DNA of 64,000 nucleotides from contig CAVSBJ010000012.1 in assembly GCA_963726105.1 (NCBI GenBank), positions 62,001 to 126,000 on the forward strand, given 5' to 3'. Below, piece by piece: positions 8,955 through 17,624 of the stretch. The stretch is from Roseiarcus sp963726105. Lineage in GTDB: Bacteria > Pseudomonadota > Alphaproteobacteria > Rhizobiales > Beijerinckiaceae. Position 1 is the first letter of the stretch. Each line of letters begins with the position of its first letter. Under the pieces are notes generated by a model. It had not been told where the DNA came from. It did not search any database and worked only from the letters and a program-made list of their open reading frames with translations. The position numbers and the translations under genes were made by a program.

Positions 8955-8971
8955 GATTTATCATATAAATC
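8955..8971. promoter_or_regulatory. Perfect palindrome in the transporter/dehydrogenase divergent gap
   Basis: GATTTAT-CAT-ATAAATC is a perfect 7+3+7 inverted repeat lying 42 bases before the binding-protein start and about 80 bases before the divergent dehydrogenase. It is the most AT-rich spot in the gap. Size and position suit an operator for a FadR-type GntR regulator, and one is encoded at 10985-11800. The pairing is inference. Confidence 0.55.
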
Positions 8972-9049
8972 ATTCAAGTCAAGCCAGCCGGCGCGCGGCG
9001 GGCCCACCCGATGCGCCGACGCCCGCGCGCCTCAACCGGATCGAACCCT

Positions 9050-10081
9050 GTGAAAGCGATCGTCATCCACGCTCCGAAGGATCTGCGCTACGAAGAGGTG
9101 GCGAGCCCGCCCCTTGGTCCCAATGGCGTGCGGGTCAAGATCGCGATCGGCGGCATCTGCGGCTCTGACCTTCACTATTATCGCCATGGCGGGTTCGGCG
9201 CCGTCAGGCTCCGTCATCCGATGGTGCTGGGCCACGAGATTGCTGGCGTCGTGGTCGAGACCGGGCTCGACGTCCAGGCGCTTCTTCCGGGCCAGCGTGT
9301 CGCCGTCAATCCGAGTCTGCCTTGCGGTGTCTGCGCCTTCTGCCAAAAAGGGTTGCGCAACCATTGCTCCGACATGCGTTTCTTAGGCAGCGCAATGAGG
9401 ATGCCGCACGTCGACGGCGGCTTTCGCGAAGAGCTGGTTTGCCAGGCGGAGCAGGCGGTTCCGGTTCCGGATCCGCTGACGCTCAACGAGGCCGCTTTCG
9501 CGGAGCCGGTCGCCGTGTGTCTGCACGCGGTGCGGCGCGCGGGTTCGCTGCTGGGCAAAAGGATTCTTGTCCTGGGAGCGGGACCGATCGGGATGATCAC
9601 GATGCTGATCGCGCGGAGCGCCGGCGCGCGTTCGGTCGCGATCGCCGACCTCATGGACGAACCCTTGCGGAGGGCCTCGGATTGCGGGGCGGACGAGACC
9701 ATCAACGTGGCAAGGGAGGCTCAGCGTCTCGCGACCTACGCCGAGGGAAAGGGAACCTTCGACGTCGTCTTCGAAGCCTCCGGCAGCGCGGAAGCCACCA
9801 CGACGGCGCTCGAAGTCGTTCAGCCGGCCGGCATCATTGTTTGCGTGGGTCAGGGGGCGCGCGCGCAGATCAACATTTCGACCATCGTGACCAAGGAGAT
9901 CCTCATGCTTGGGACCTTTCGCTTCGACGAGGAGTTCCGCATGGCTCTCGACTATATCGCACGCAATCGCTCGCAGATCGGAAAGCTTCTGACAGCGACT
10001 GTCATTGCCGCGGACCCTACGCCGGCGTTTGAATTGGCTGCGGACAAAAGCCGGTCTGTTAAAGTCCACCTTCAGTTCTAG
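9050..10081 (+). CDS. Zinc-dependent L-idonate 5-dehydrogenase-like MDR enzyme
   Basis: A medium-chain dehydrogenase of 343 residues. It shows the catalytic zinc region (GGICGSDLHYY and GHEIAG), the structural-zinc cysteines (CGVCAFCQKGLRNHC) and the NAD(P) fold GAGPIGMIT. Best fit is L-idonate 5-dehydrogenase, which interconverts L-idonate and 5-keto-D-gluconate; sorbitol or threonine dehydrogenase-type activity is possible. I use GTG 9050, where the protein begins in register with the family (KAIVIHAPKDLRYE); an upstream ATG at 9011 would add 13 unusual residues. Next to an SDR of the gluconate 5-dehydrogenase type, so the two could catalyse consecutive steps. Confidence 0.8.
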   Translation: MKAIVIHAPKDLRYEEVASPPLGPNGVRVKIAIGGICGSDLHYYRHGGFGAVRLRHPMVLGHEIAGVVVETGLDVQALLPGQRVAVNPSLPCGVCAFCQKGLRNHCSDMRFLGSAMRMPHVDGGFREELVCQAEQAVPVPDPLTLNEAAFAEPVAVCLHAVRRAGSLLGKRILVLGAGPIGMITMLIARSAGARSVAIADLMDEPLRRASDCGADETINVAREAQRLATYAEGKGTFDVVFEASGSAEATTTALEVVQPAGIIVCVGQGARAQINISTIVTKEILMLGTFRFDEEFRMALDYIARNRSQIGKLLTATVIAADPTPAFELAADKSRSVKVHLQF

Positions 10082-10121
10082 CGGCGTCGCGCAGCCATTG
10101 GCGGGCGAGAGGAACGGACGT

Positions 10122-10895
10122 TTGAGTTACCTGGACCAACTTTTCACGCTGAATGGCAAGGTTGCGCTTGTCACCGGCTCCAATCGCGGCATCGGCTACG
10201 CGCTTGCGCGCGGCCTCGCAAAAAGCGGCGCTTCGGTCGTCATCAACGGCCGCGACCGGGAGCGGACGGAAGCGGCCGCGCGCGTCCTTAACAGTGAGGG
10301 ACTCGCGGTCTCAACGTCCATTGCCGACGTCACGGATCGCGAGGCGGTCATACACGAGGTCGAACGGATCGAGGAGCGGCTCGGCGGCGTCGACGTCCTT
10401 GTCAACAACGCGGGCATCCAGCATCGCTCGGCCTTCGTGGATTTCCCGCCGGACAGGTTCGACGCTCTCATGCGCTCCAATGTCTACGCCCCCTTCTTTG
10501 TGGCGCAAGCGGCGGCGCGGGGCATGATTGCGCGGACGCGCGGCTCGATCATCAACATCTGCTCGGTACAGAGCGAACTCGGACGGCCTTCGATCGTGCC
10601 CTATACGGCCTCGAAGGGCGCGATCAAGATGATGACGAAAGCCATGGCCGCGGAACTCGGTCCCTCCCACGTCCGCGTCAATGGACTTGCTCCGGGCTAT
10701 TTCCGCACCGACTTGAACGAAGCGCTGACGAAGAACCCCGAGTTTTCGGACTGGCTGGTCCGCAGGACGCCGCTCGGCCGCTGGGGGGAGACGGACGAAT
10801 TGGTCGGCGCGGCGATCTATCTCGCTTCCGACGCCTCCTCCTTCGTGACCGGCCAGATCCTCTATGTCGACGGGGGTATCACGAGCGCGATCTGA
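10122..10895 (+). CDS. SDR oxidoreductase, gluconate 5-dehydrogenase-like
   Basis: A classical short-chain dehydrogenase of 257 residues with the TGSNRGIGYA cofactor motif, NNAG, catalytic Ser in SVQSELG, and YTASKGA carrying the Tyr-x3-Lys pair. It resembles gluconate 5-dehydrogenase (IdnO), which reduces 5-ketogluconate to D-gluconate. The TTG at 10122 is chosen because GAGAGGAA stands 8 bases before it and the resulting N-terminus (SYLDQLFTLNGKVALVTG) matches the family. It lies 40 bases after the dehydrogenase and probably shares its transcript. Confidence 0.8.
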   Translation: MSYLDQLFTLNGKVALVTGSNRGIGYALARGLAKSGASVVINGRDRERTEAAARVLNSEGLAVSTSIADVTDREAVIHEVERIEERLGGVDVLVNNAGIQHRSAFVDFPPDRFDALMRSNVYAPFFVAQAAARGMIARTRGSIINICSVQSELGRPSIVPYTASKGAIKMMTKAMAAELGPSHVRVNGLAPGYFRTDLNEALTKNPEFSDWLVRRTPLGRWGETDELVGAAIYLASDASSFVTGQILYVDGGITSAI

Positions 10896-10984
10896 CGCAC
10901 AGATTGCCGATGGCTTCGCGGGCTCGCCTCGTCTAAGGGACGGGAGCTCGATCGCCGCTGTCGAAAGGGCGCTACGGGTCAGGG

Positions 10985-11800
10985 ATGACGACTGCAACGA
11001 AACCAGACGCGGAACACGCCGCTCAATACCTGGCCCGGCGGCTCTCCGTATTGGGCGCCGGAAACGTCACGCACGGTCTCGTCGACCAGCTCGGACATCA
11101 GATTGTTGGAGGCCGCTTCGGCGAAGGCGCCATTCTGCCCAACGAGGGCGCGATGTCGTCCGAGCTTCGCATCAGCCGCACAGCGGTCCGGGAAGCCATC
11201 AAGATGCTCACGGCGAAGGGGCTCGTCAGCTCTCGCCCCCGGCGCGGGACCGAGGTGCGTCCCGTTTCCGACTGGAACCTCCTTGATTCGGATGTGCTGA
11301 GATGGCTCCGCGTCACGCCTCCCAACCGAGAAATCGTCATTGAGCTCCTCGAGTTGCGCCTTGGTTTCGAGCCGGAGGCGGCCGCGCTCGCCGCGCGCCG
11401 CGCGGATTCCGCCCGCCTTCGCCGAATCGAGGAGGCGTACGGCTTCATGCGCGAATCGGCTGCGGGCCGATATGACCCGGTCGAAGCCGACTGCCGCTTT
11501 CACGAGGCCATCATCGCGGCGACGAGCAATCGGTTCTACCAACCGCTGGGCGCCCTGGTTCGGACAGCGCTGTCGCTCACGGCTCCGATCACCAATGCGA
11601 TCTTCGGGCATCCGGTCGGCGACCTCGAGGCGCACGGCGAAGTGCTGTCCGCGATCGGGGCGAAGGACGAACAACGAGCTTTCGACCTGATGCGAGGCCT
11701 GCTGTCAGAGGTCGCTAAAGAAGTCGCCCGCGCGAAAACCCTGCCGCCCATCTCACGAGCGTCGCCTCGCGTGCGAACGAGAAAAGGACGCGGCGCCTAG
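10985..11800 (+). CDS. FadR-type (GntR/FCD) transcriptional regulator
   Basis: A 271-residue regulator with an N-terminal GntR winged helix (about 35-100, containing LRISRTAVREAIKMLTAKGLV) and a C-terminal all-helical FCD domain with the metal/ligand histidine motif DCRFHEAII. FCD regulators of sugar-acid pathways are typically relieved by the substrate. It sits in the rightward operon with the two dehydrogenases and is the natural candidate to bind the palindrome at 8955-8971. Confidence 0.87.
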   Translation: MTTATKPDAEHAAQYLARRLSVLGAGNVTHGLVDQLGHQIVGGRFGEGAILPNEGAMSSELRISRTAVREAIKMLTAKGLVSSRPRRGTEVRPVSDWNLLDSDVLRWLRVTPPNREIVIELLELRLGFEPEAAALAARRADSARLRRIEEAYGFMRESAAGRYDPVEADCRFHEAIIAATSNRFYQPLGALVRTALSLTAPITNAIFGHPVGDLEAHGEVLSAIGAKDEQRAFDLMRGLLSEVAKEVARAKTLPPISRASPRVRTRKGRGA

Positions 11801-11916
11801 AGGAATCGCGCGGCAAACCACTTGCGCTGAAAGAGTTCGTCGGGTTGCGAGCGAGGAATCGGGCCCCAAGGTCGACCAAACGGCGCGCGAGGATGGCCAA
11901 CGAGGGAGGATGAAAC

Positions 11917-12396
11917 ATGAGAACGTTTCAAGAGGGCGCGACAATGCAGGTCGCCATGGTCGTGCGAGACATGGACGAGGCGATGAAGCGTCACTGGGAG
12001 GTGTTCAAGATCTGGCCATGGGACATCTACACCTTCGATGCGACCAAAGTTCGGGACTACACCTATCGCGGCAAGCCTGCGACGCATTCCTGCTTGATCG
12101 CGGTCGCCTGGAGCGGCGACACGCAGCTCGAACTCATGCAGCCGCTGACCGGCTACAGCATCTACGACGAGCATCTCGAGCGCCATGGAGAAGGGCTGCA
12201 CCACATCAAACTCTACTACAAGGATTGCCGGAAGGCCGTCGCTGACTTTACCCAGCGCGGCTATCCCGTCATCCAGAGCGGACGGTTCGCGGAAGACGAG
12301 CATTATTATCTCGATACCGAGAAAGACTTCGGGTACGTCATCGAGCTCGGCAACGCGGGTAAAATACCGCCGGCCGAACGCCGGTTTCCGGCGTGA
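11917..12396 (+). CDS. VOC (glyoxalase-fold) family protein
   Basis: A 159-residue vicinal-oxygen-chelate protein made of two beta-alpha-beta3 units. HWEVFKIWPW opens the first, TQLELMQP ends it with the usual Glu, and GLHHIKLYYKD supplies the second-module histidine. The pattern resembles methylmalonyl-CoA epimerase and lactoylglutathione lyase. GGGAGG stands 8 bases before the ATG. It follows the FadR-type regulator in the same direction; a role in isomerising or cleaving a sugar-acid intermediate is possible but not shown. Confidence 0.75.
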   Translation: MRTFQEGATMQVAMVVRDMDEAMKRHWEVFKIWPWDIYTFDATKVRDYTYRGKPATHSCLIAVAWSGDTQLELMQPLTGYSIYDEHLERHGEGLHHIKLYYKDCRKAVADFTQRGYPVIQSGRFAEDEHYYLDTEKDFGYVIELGNAGKIPPAERRFPA

Positions 12397-12521
12397 CGCG
12401 ATCGGTCAGGCGAAGGCAGCTCCGCGAACCCAACGCCAGGCGCCGCGCCCGAGACTATGCCGCTCGCCACCGCGCCGCCCCCGCCCCGGCGAGCGAATCC
12501 CATCTGCGACAGGCGCAAACC

Positions 12522-14525
12522 TTATTTCGCCGGTTCGACGAGCGGCAACAACTGCTTCGCGATGAGCGCTGCGCCGGTACCGGAAATGTGATTTCCGTAT
12601 GAGTATAAATAGCTCCGGTTGACGACCATCGGGCAGATTCCACGCTCGCTGTCGCAGAGCGCTTGCGTCGGATCGTAGACGACGACCCCGGGGCGCCGCG
12701 CGGCGATTTCCGCGATCATCGCCCGGTAGCCACGGGTTTCGTTCAGATGGTCCGCCAGGGCCAAATCGCATCGCGTGATCTGCGCCGCGGTACGGTCGAC
12801 CCCCAGGATCGCGCGAACCACGCTCCATCCCAACGCGGCGCGATCCATGCAGTCGCGCGGATCGGGCAGATCCGGGTTGTCCATCACCAGCACGACTTTC
12901 TTGCCGCGGCGCTGCAGGCGATCGATGATCTCGTCCAGCCGGCGCTCGAAGGGCGCGGCGCCGCTGTCTGCGCCCGAGCGCGCAAAAGCGGCGTTCGGAA
13001 AATTCTTCGCCGCGAACGTGAGCACGACCGTATCGAACGAATGATCGTTCTCCAGCGCGCGATCGATGCTTTCATCGAGGCTGGCGCAGAAATCGGCGCC
13101 CGGCCCGGTGGAGAACCCCGCGCGGAAGAATGGCGGGCATCCCCAACGTCCGACCAGGCTCCAGCGCCGTCCGGGCGAAGAGGCCAGCAGCATTCCATAA
13201 TAGAGAGGCTCCGCCTTGCTGTCGCCCCACAGCAGCACGCGCGCGGGTTCGCGTCGGTCGCTGAGACAGAAGAATGGGTCGCTGAGTTCGCCCGCCGGGA
13301 TCAGACATCGCGGCTCGGCCAATTCGCGCCCGGGCCCCAGGCTCGCCGTGGCGACATCGGCGAAAGGGCTCGAGCCGCGGCGAAAGTCCAGACCGTCCCG
13401 CTTCCAGGTTATGAAGGCGACGGCAATAACGGCGAGCATAGCCACGCACAGTCCAACCGCCTTGACGTTCGCCCCGTGCCCATTGCGAAACCAGCTTTCA
13501 ACCAAGAAATAGGTCATCCAGGAAGCAATGAGGCTCAGTGCGAGCAGCGACAGGCGGCTCGCCCAGAATGGCGGTCCGCCGACCAGCACCGTGCTGAAGG
13601 AAAGCAGCACCCAGTGCCAAAGATAGAGCGGATAACTGATGCGGCCGAGCCCGACCAACCACGGCCGCTGCAAAATCGATTGGTTGACCCAGGCGTTGGA
13701 TCCGGCGGCAATGACGGCCGCGGCGCCGCCGACTGGAATTGCGGCGCGCCAGCCGGGAAAGTCCTGCCCTTCCCGCAAAAGAAGCGCCGCTCCGACAATG
13801 GCGGCGAAACCCAGGATCGACGCCAGATCGGCGACCGGCGCCCGCATGGAAAATTTGCCCCATGCGACTGCGAGCAGACCGCCGGCGGCCAGTTCCCACA
13901 TGCGGCCAAAGGGCAGGAAAAAAGCCGCCATCGGATGAGCGCCGATCGAGGCGATTTCGATCGCAAACGAGAGAGCCCCGAGCAAAGCGATCGCCGTCGC
14001 CGCGGACACGCGCAAGCGTTTGCCGACGATGAGAAGTAGAGGCCAAAGAATATAGAATTGCTCCTCGACCCCGAGTGACCAGAGGTGCAGCAGCGGTTTG
14101 GTCCGGGCGGCGACATCGAAATATCCGGTCTCCGTCCAAAGCACGATATTGGCTGTGAACGTCGCGCCGCCGATGATGTGAAGAGCTAGCCGCTTGAATT
14201 CGTCAGCGTAGAGGCTCATCCAGCCAAGCGCATAAGCTGCCGCGAGAAAAATGATGAGCGACGGGAATATGCGCAAAACGCGCTGCCTGTAGAACCAGAC
14301 GATCGAGAAATTATTGCCGTCTATCGACTTGGAGATGATTCCCGTAATCAGGAAACCCGAGATGACGAAGAAGACGTCGACACCGACAAATCCTCCGCGC
14401 ACCAGATCAGGAAAAGTGTGAAACAGGACGACAGCAAGCACCGAAATCGCGCGCAGGCCGTCGATATCACTCCGATAACCGATCCGTTGCGCACCGCGGA
14501 CATTGTCTTGCGTAACAACTTTCAT
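12522..14525 (-). CDS. Membrane acyltransferase with C-terminal SGNH domain (OafA-like)
   Basis: A 667-residue integral membrane O-acyltransferase. The acyltransferase-3 domain spans about 15-370 with the signature R-S-D-I-D-G-L-R-A near the start and roughly ten hydrophobic segments. A periplasmic SGNH domain follows, with its first block at LLWGDSKAEP and a late YGNHISGTGA carrying the catalytic His; the usual Asp three residues before that His is not obvious (Tyr-Gly-Asn-His). Such proteins acetylate surface polysaccharides or peptidoglycan. It is a lone gene between convergent and divergent neighbours, so its substrate is open. Confidence 0.85.
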   Translation of the reverse strand: MKVVTQDNVRGAQRIGYRSDIDGLRAISVLAVVLFHTFPDLVRGGFVGVDVFFVISGFLITGIISKSIDGNNFSIVWFYRQRVLRIFPSLIIFLAAAYALGWMSLYADEFKRLALHIIGGATFTANIVLWTETGYFDVAARTKPLLHLWSLGVEEQFYILWPLLLIVGKRLRVSAATAIALLGALSFAIEIASIGAHPMAAFFLPFGRMWELAAGGLLAVAWGKFSMRAPVADLASILGFAAIVGAALLLREGQDFPGWRAAIPVGGAAAVIAAGSNAWVNQSILQRPWLVGLGRISYPLYLWHWVLLSFSTVLVGGPPFWASRLSLLALSLIASWMTYFLVESWFRNGHGANVKAVGLCVAMLAVIAVAFITWKRDGLDFRRGSSPFADVATASLGPGRELAEPRCLIPAGELSDPFFCLSDRREPARVLLWGDSKAEPLYYGMLLASSPGRRWSLVGRWGCPPFFRAGFSTGPGADFCASLDESIDRALENDHSFDTVVLTFAAKNFPNAAFARSGADSGAAPFERRLDEIIDRLQRRGKKVVLVMDNPDLPDPRDCMDRAALGWSVVRAILGVDRTAAQITRCDLALADHLNETRGYRAMIAEIAARRPGVVVYDPTQALCDSERGICPMVVNRSYLYSYGNHISGTGAALIAKQLLPLVEPAK

Positions 14526-14888
14526 CTATGGGTCCAAACAGCCCGGCGGCGTCGAGACATCTTGGCGCAAGCCCTGCCCGAGCAGGGAAGCAACCGCAAT
14601 CCTCGGGTGAGAAATATCCCACCGCCCCGCGGCGTTCGGCACGACCCTGTCCGCCCGGGTGTACACCGGCGCGGCGCACGCGCAACAGGTTGAGCGGCGA
14701 AGCCCACCCACCATCATGCCCGCCAAGGCGTCAGCGGAACCTGGCGTGCAGGACCACAATCGGAGGGCGGCGCCGTTGTCTGGCGCGACAGCTCATTGGG
14801 CGCAAACAGCGCCGGGACCGGGCCGGGATCGATGAATTCGGCGTCCTCGGCGTGTTCGACCGCGACCTTGCCCAGCAAGATAAACGGC
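14526..14888. other. Non-coding stretch upstream of the acyltransferase gene
   Basis: Open frames run through this stretch on both strands but none has family-like residues or a ribosome site. It must hold the promoter of the leftward acyltransferase gene. I see nothing else. Confidence 0.4.
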
Positions 14889-14922
14889 AAAAAAGGAGGC
14901 CGCCATGTCGCCATGGCGGCCT
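14889..14922 (-). terminator. Intrinsic terminator, leftward
   Basis: Arms AGGCCGCCATG (14897-14907) and CATGGCGGCCT (14912-14922) form an 11-bp perfect stem with a four-base loop; read leftward it is followed by CC and six T. It would end a transcript coming from about 15.0-15.2 kb. Confidence 0.75.
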
Positions 14923-14965
14923 TGAGTTTAGGGAGGAAACGCCCAAGGAGGGCATATGCGGCAGG

Positions 14966-15127
14966 TCATGCCGCACCGCAGCAATATCGTCTTTGGCGCT
15001 GGAGATTGCAAGAACTTTCTTCATAAAAATCAGGCATCGCCTCATAGTTTTGGGCTAACATACGGGTCAGCCCTTCAGTTGGCCGGCGCGCAAGTCGTGC
15101 TGTCTGCGAGACTTCGCATTCGGTCAT
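14966..15127 (-). CDS. Possible small Cys-containing protein of unknown function
   Basis: A 53-residue frame starting MTECEVSQTARL and ending RRYCCGAA, not recognised. The argument for it is positional: its stop lies 44 bases before a strong intrinsic terminator in the same direction, and no other gene explains that terminator. The ribosome site (GAAG 6-7 bases before the ATG) is weak and a start at 15181 is possible. The gap to the divergent binding-protein gene is short. It may be only a spurious frame over a leftward non-coding RNA. Confidence 0.25.
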   Translation of the reverse strand: MTECEVSQTARLARRPTEGLTRMLAQNYEAMPDFYEESSCNLQRQRRYCCGAA

Positions 15128-15216
15128 GGGCGCTTCAAAAGTGATCAAGCAACCCTCAAGGCGGGGGTTAAAGTTCCTCATGGCGGAAACCCCGCCGCCA
15201 ACAGGAGGGAACAGCA

Positions 15217-16161
15217 ATGATCTTACGCAGTCTCGTTGCGTGCCTGAGCCTATCCGCAGCGCTCGTCCCGTCCGCCGTCTATGCCGCCGATCCCGCCTCC
15301 TGCGCCAAACCGCATTTTTCGGACGTCGGCTGGACCGACATCACCGCCACGACGCAGGTCGCGAACCAGATTCTGACGAGCCTCGGCTACAAGCCGAACA
15401 TCACGGTCCTGTCGGTGGCCGTCACCTTCCAGTCGCTCGAAAACGGCGACATCGACGCGTTTCTTGGCAACTGGATGCCGCTGCAGGAGCCGAGCCAGGC
15501 GCCTCTGGTCAAGGCTGGCAAGATCGATATCGCGGCGAACAACCTCACAGACGCCCGGATCGGCTTCGCGACCTCCAAGGCGGCCTATGATTCAGGCCTG
15601 AAGACTTACGCCGACATCGCCAAGTTCAAGGACCAGCTCGACGGCAAGCTCTATGGCATTGAGCCTGGCAGCGGCGCCAACGGCACCATCTCGAAGATGA
15701 TCTCGGACAACACGTTCGGCCTCAGCGGCTTCAAACTGATCGAATCCAGCGAACAGGCGATGCTCGCCGAAACGGCTCACCGGATCAAGGAAGGCAAGCC
15801 CGTCGTCTTCTTCGGCTGGCAGCCGCACCCGATGAATGTCGACCTGCCGATGGTCTACCTGACCAAGGGCAACGACGTCTTTGGGCCGAACGATGGCGGC
15901 GCGACGGTCGTGACCCTGACGCGAGCCGGATACGCAAAAGAATGCCCCAATGTCGAACGTCTGCTGTCGAACCTCACCTTCAACTCGGCAATCGAAAATC
16001 GCCTGATGAGCGACATCCTCGACAAGGGCGTGCAGCCCGACGCCGCAGTGCGCGCCTGGATGAAGGCGAACCCCGCCGCACTCACGAAATGGCTCGACGG
16101 CGTGACGACGATCGACGGCAAGCCGGGGCTCGAAGCCGTGAAGAGCGGGCTCGGCATCTAG
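15217..16161 (+). CDS. Choline/carnitine-type periplasmic binding protein (ChoX/CaiX-like)
   Basis: A 314-residue secreted binding protein of the OpuAC/ChoX class that captures quaternary ammonium compounds. A signal peptide ends at VYAAD, and the mature part shows the DVGWTDITATTQV start, ENGDIDAFLGNWMP and VVFFGWQPHPMN segments that supply aromatic ligand residues. GGAGGGAA precedes the ATG. No choW/choV membrane or ATPase genes are nearby; the neighbours are carnitine-degradation genes. This is the pattern of Pseudomonas CaiX, a carnitine-specific binding protein that works with a permease core encoded elsewhere. Confidence 0.82.
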   Translation: MILRSLVACLSLSAALVPSAVYAADPASCAKPHFSDVGWTDITATTQVANQILTSLGYKPNITVLSVAVTFQSLENGDIDAFLGNWMPLQEPSQAPLVKAGKIDIAANNLTDARIGFATSKAAYDSGLKTYADIAKFKDQLDGKLYGIEPGSGANGTISKMISDNTFGLSGFKLIESSEQAMLAETAHRIKEGKPVVFFGWQPHPMNVDLPMVYLTKGNDVFGPNDGGATVVTLTRAGYAKECPNVERLLSNLTFNSAIENRLMSDILDKGVQPDAAVRAWMKANPAALTKWLDGVTTIDGKPGLEAVKSGLGI

Positions 16162-16549
16162 AGCCCCCTGCTTTCGGCTTGATGCGGCCGAAAGCGGAAG
16201 GCAGGGCGACAATCGATTGCAGAAAATCAGAACTTGCACTAAACTCGCCCGATGACCAATTCCGTCTTCCGCATGGCCTCAACCGAGGCGCCGATCTGGC
16301 GCTTCGGACCTCCGCCAGGACAAAAAGCGTCGAGAAAAACTTTGCGGCGCTTTTTCCTCGTAACCCTCTGATAGGGCTCGATTCGGACGAGAGAATCCAA
16401 GGAAATCCAAGGAAATCCAACCCTCAAAATTGGGGGGTTTCGCAGCGAAACGGCGAGGGACCAAGACAATCCAAACCGATCGGCCCGACCGACGCCGCAG
16501 CGCCTGCCCAGCGCCGGGCTTAGATTACATTTTGCTATTGTAATTATGC
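16162..16549. other. Gap between binding protein and regulator; hairpin and short repeats
   Basis: No gene is supported. CTTTCGGC (16171-16178) and GCCGAAAG (16187-16194) form a perfect 8-bp stem just after the binding-protein stop, without a T run. AATCCAAGGA is repeated at a 10-bp period over 16394-16420 (two full copies and a partial third). The two genes facing the gap converge here. Confidence 0.5.
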
Positions 16550-17515
16550 CTAGAGCCTCGCCCGGCGCGCGGCGGACGGCGGCGCCCCGAACTGCCGCCG
16601 GAACGCGCGCGACAGCGAAGCGATGGCGGAAAAGCCGCTCCGCTCGGCGACCTCGGCGATCGACAGGTTGGTGTCGAGCACAAGGCGTCTCGCCGCGTTG
16701 AGGCGCAGCGCGACAAAATAGGCCCCGGGCGAAGCGTCGACGACCTTCAGGAACAGCGTCTCCAGACCTCGCGTCGAGACGCCGACGCGCCTCGCGATGG
16801 CCGCGATCGTCAGCGGCCGGTCGATATGCGTCTCCATGATCCGGATCGCCTCGGCCACGCGCGGCTCGTGCTTCCGGATCCGTCCGAGCGACACGATCGG
16901 CTGCGCATCCGAACCGGTCCGCACCCCTTCATAGATGTAGAGGCTGGCCACATCGAGGGCGGCCGAATAGCCGTTGCGCGCGCGGATCAGCGAGAGCAGA
17001 CAATCGAGCGCGGGCGTCGCTCCTCCCGTCGTGAACACGGGCTCGTCCACGACGAAACGATCGGGTTGGACGTCCACGTTGGGAAAGCGCGCGGCAAAGT
17101 CCTCGAGATCCTCCCAATGGGTCGTCGCGCGTCGTCCGTCGAGCAGCCCCGCCATCCCCATCAGCCACGGCCCGGATTCGACGCCGCCGACAATGGCCGA
17201 GCGCTTGGCGCCGGCGCGCAGCAATCTCAGGACAGGCGGCGTCCCATATCGCACCGCCTCGAAGGCCGCGATCAGGATGAGCGCGTCCTGCCGCCCGGCT
17301 GAATCGAAGGCTCCGTCGACCGGTATCGGCAGACCGCAACTCGCGACCGGCATTGTGCCGTCGATCGACGTCAGCTTCCAGCAATAGGCCGGCCGACCCA
17401 AGACGCGATTGGCGCCCCGCATCGGATCGAGCGTCGCCGCCAGCGACAAGAGCGAAAGGCCGGGGAACAAGAGGAGCGTGACGTTCAGCGGCTCGTCAGA
17501 ATGGGCAAAGATCAT
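16550..17515 (-). CDS. GlxA-family AraC-type regulator, CdhR-like
   Basis: A 321-residue regulator with an N-terminal DJ-1/PfpI-like sensor domain (about 10-175, starting NVTLLLFPGLSLLSLA) and a C-terminal AraC double helix-turn-helix (IAAIARRVGVSTRGLETLF and IAEVAERSGFSAIASLSRAFR). This is the architecture of CdhR and GbdR, which activate carnitine and betaine catabolism. The divergent cleavage and dehydrogenase genes and the CaiX-like gene support a CdhR role. Start uncertain: ATG 17515, or TTG 17527; a 19-bp duplication repeats the start region. Confidence 0.8.
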   Translation of the reverse strand: MIFAHSDEPLNVTLLLFPGLSLLSLAATLDPMRGANRVLGRPAYCWKLTSIDGTMPVASCGLPIPVDGAFDSAGRQDALILIAAFEAVRYGTPPVLRLLRAGAKRSAIVGGVESGPWLMGMAGLLDGRRATTHWEDLEDFAARFPNVDVQPDRFVVDEPVFTTGGATPALDCLLSLIRARNGYSAALDVASLYIYEGVRTGSDAQPIVSLGRIRKHEPRVAEAIRIMETHIDRPLTIAAIARRVGVSTRGLETLFLKVVDASPGAYFVALRLNAARRLVLDTNLSIAEVAERSGFSAIASLSRAFRRQFGAPPSAARRARL

Positions 17516-17534
17516 GGGAATGAGCAAAGATCAT
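17500..17534. repeat. 19-bp tandem duplication over the regulator start codon
   Basis: AATGGGCAAAGATCAT (17500-17515) recurs as AATGAGCAAAGATCAT (17519-17534), one mismatch in 16, period 19. It duplicates the regulator's ATG out of frame and lies in the divergent control region. Confidence 0.75.
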
Positions 17535-17624
17535 CGCTTCGCACAGGAGAAAACGGACTGCGCAACGAGTTGCGCCACGCTTCGCCCTGCCCGTCAAGTT
17601 TCGCGCCTCGATCCGGAGACCGCC

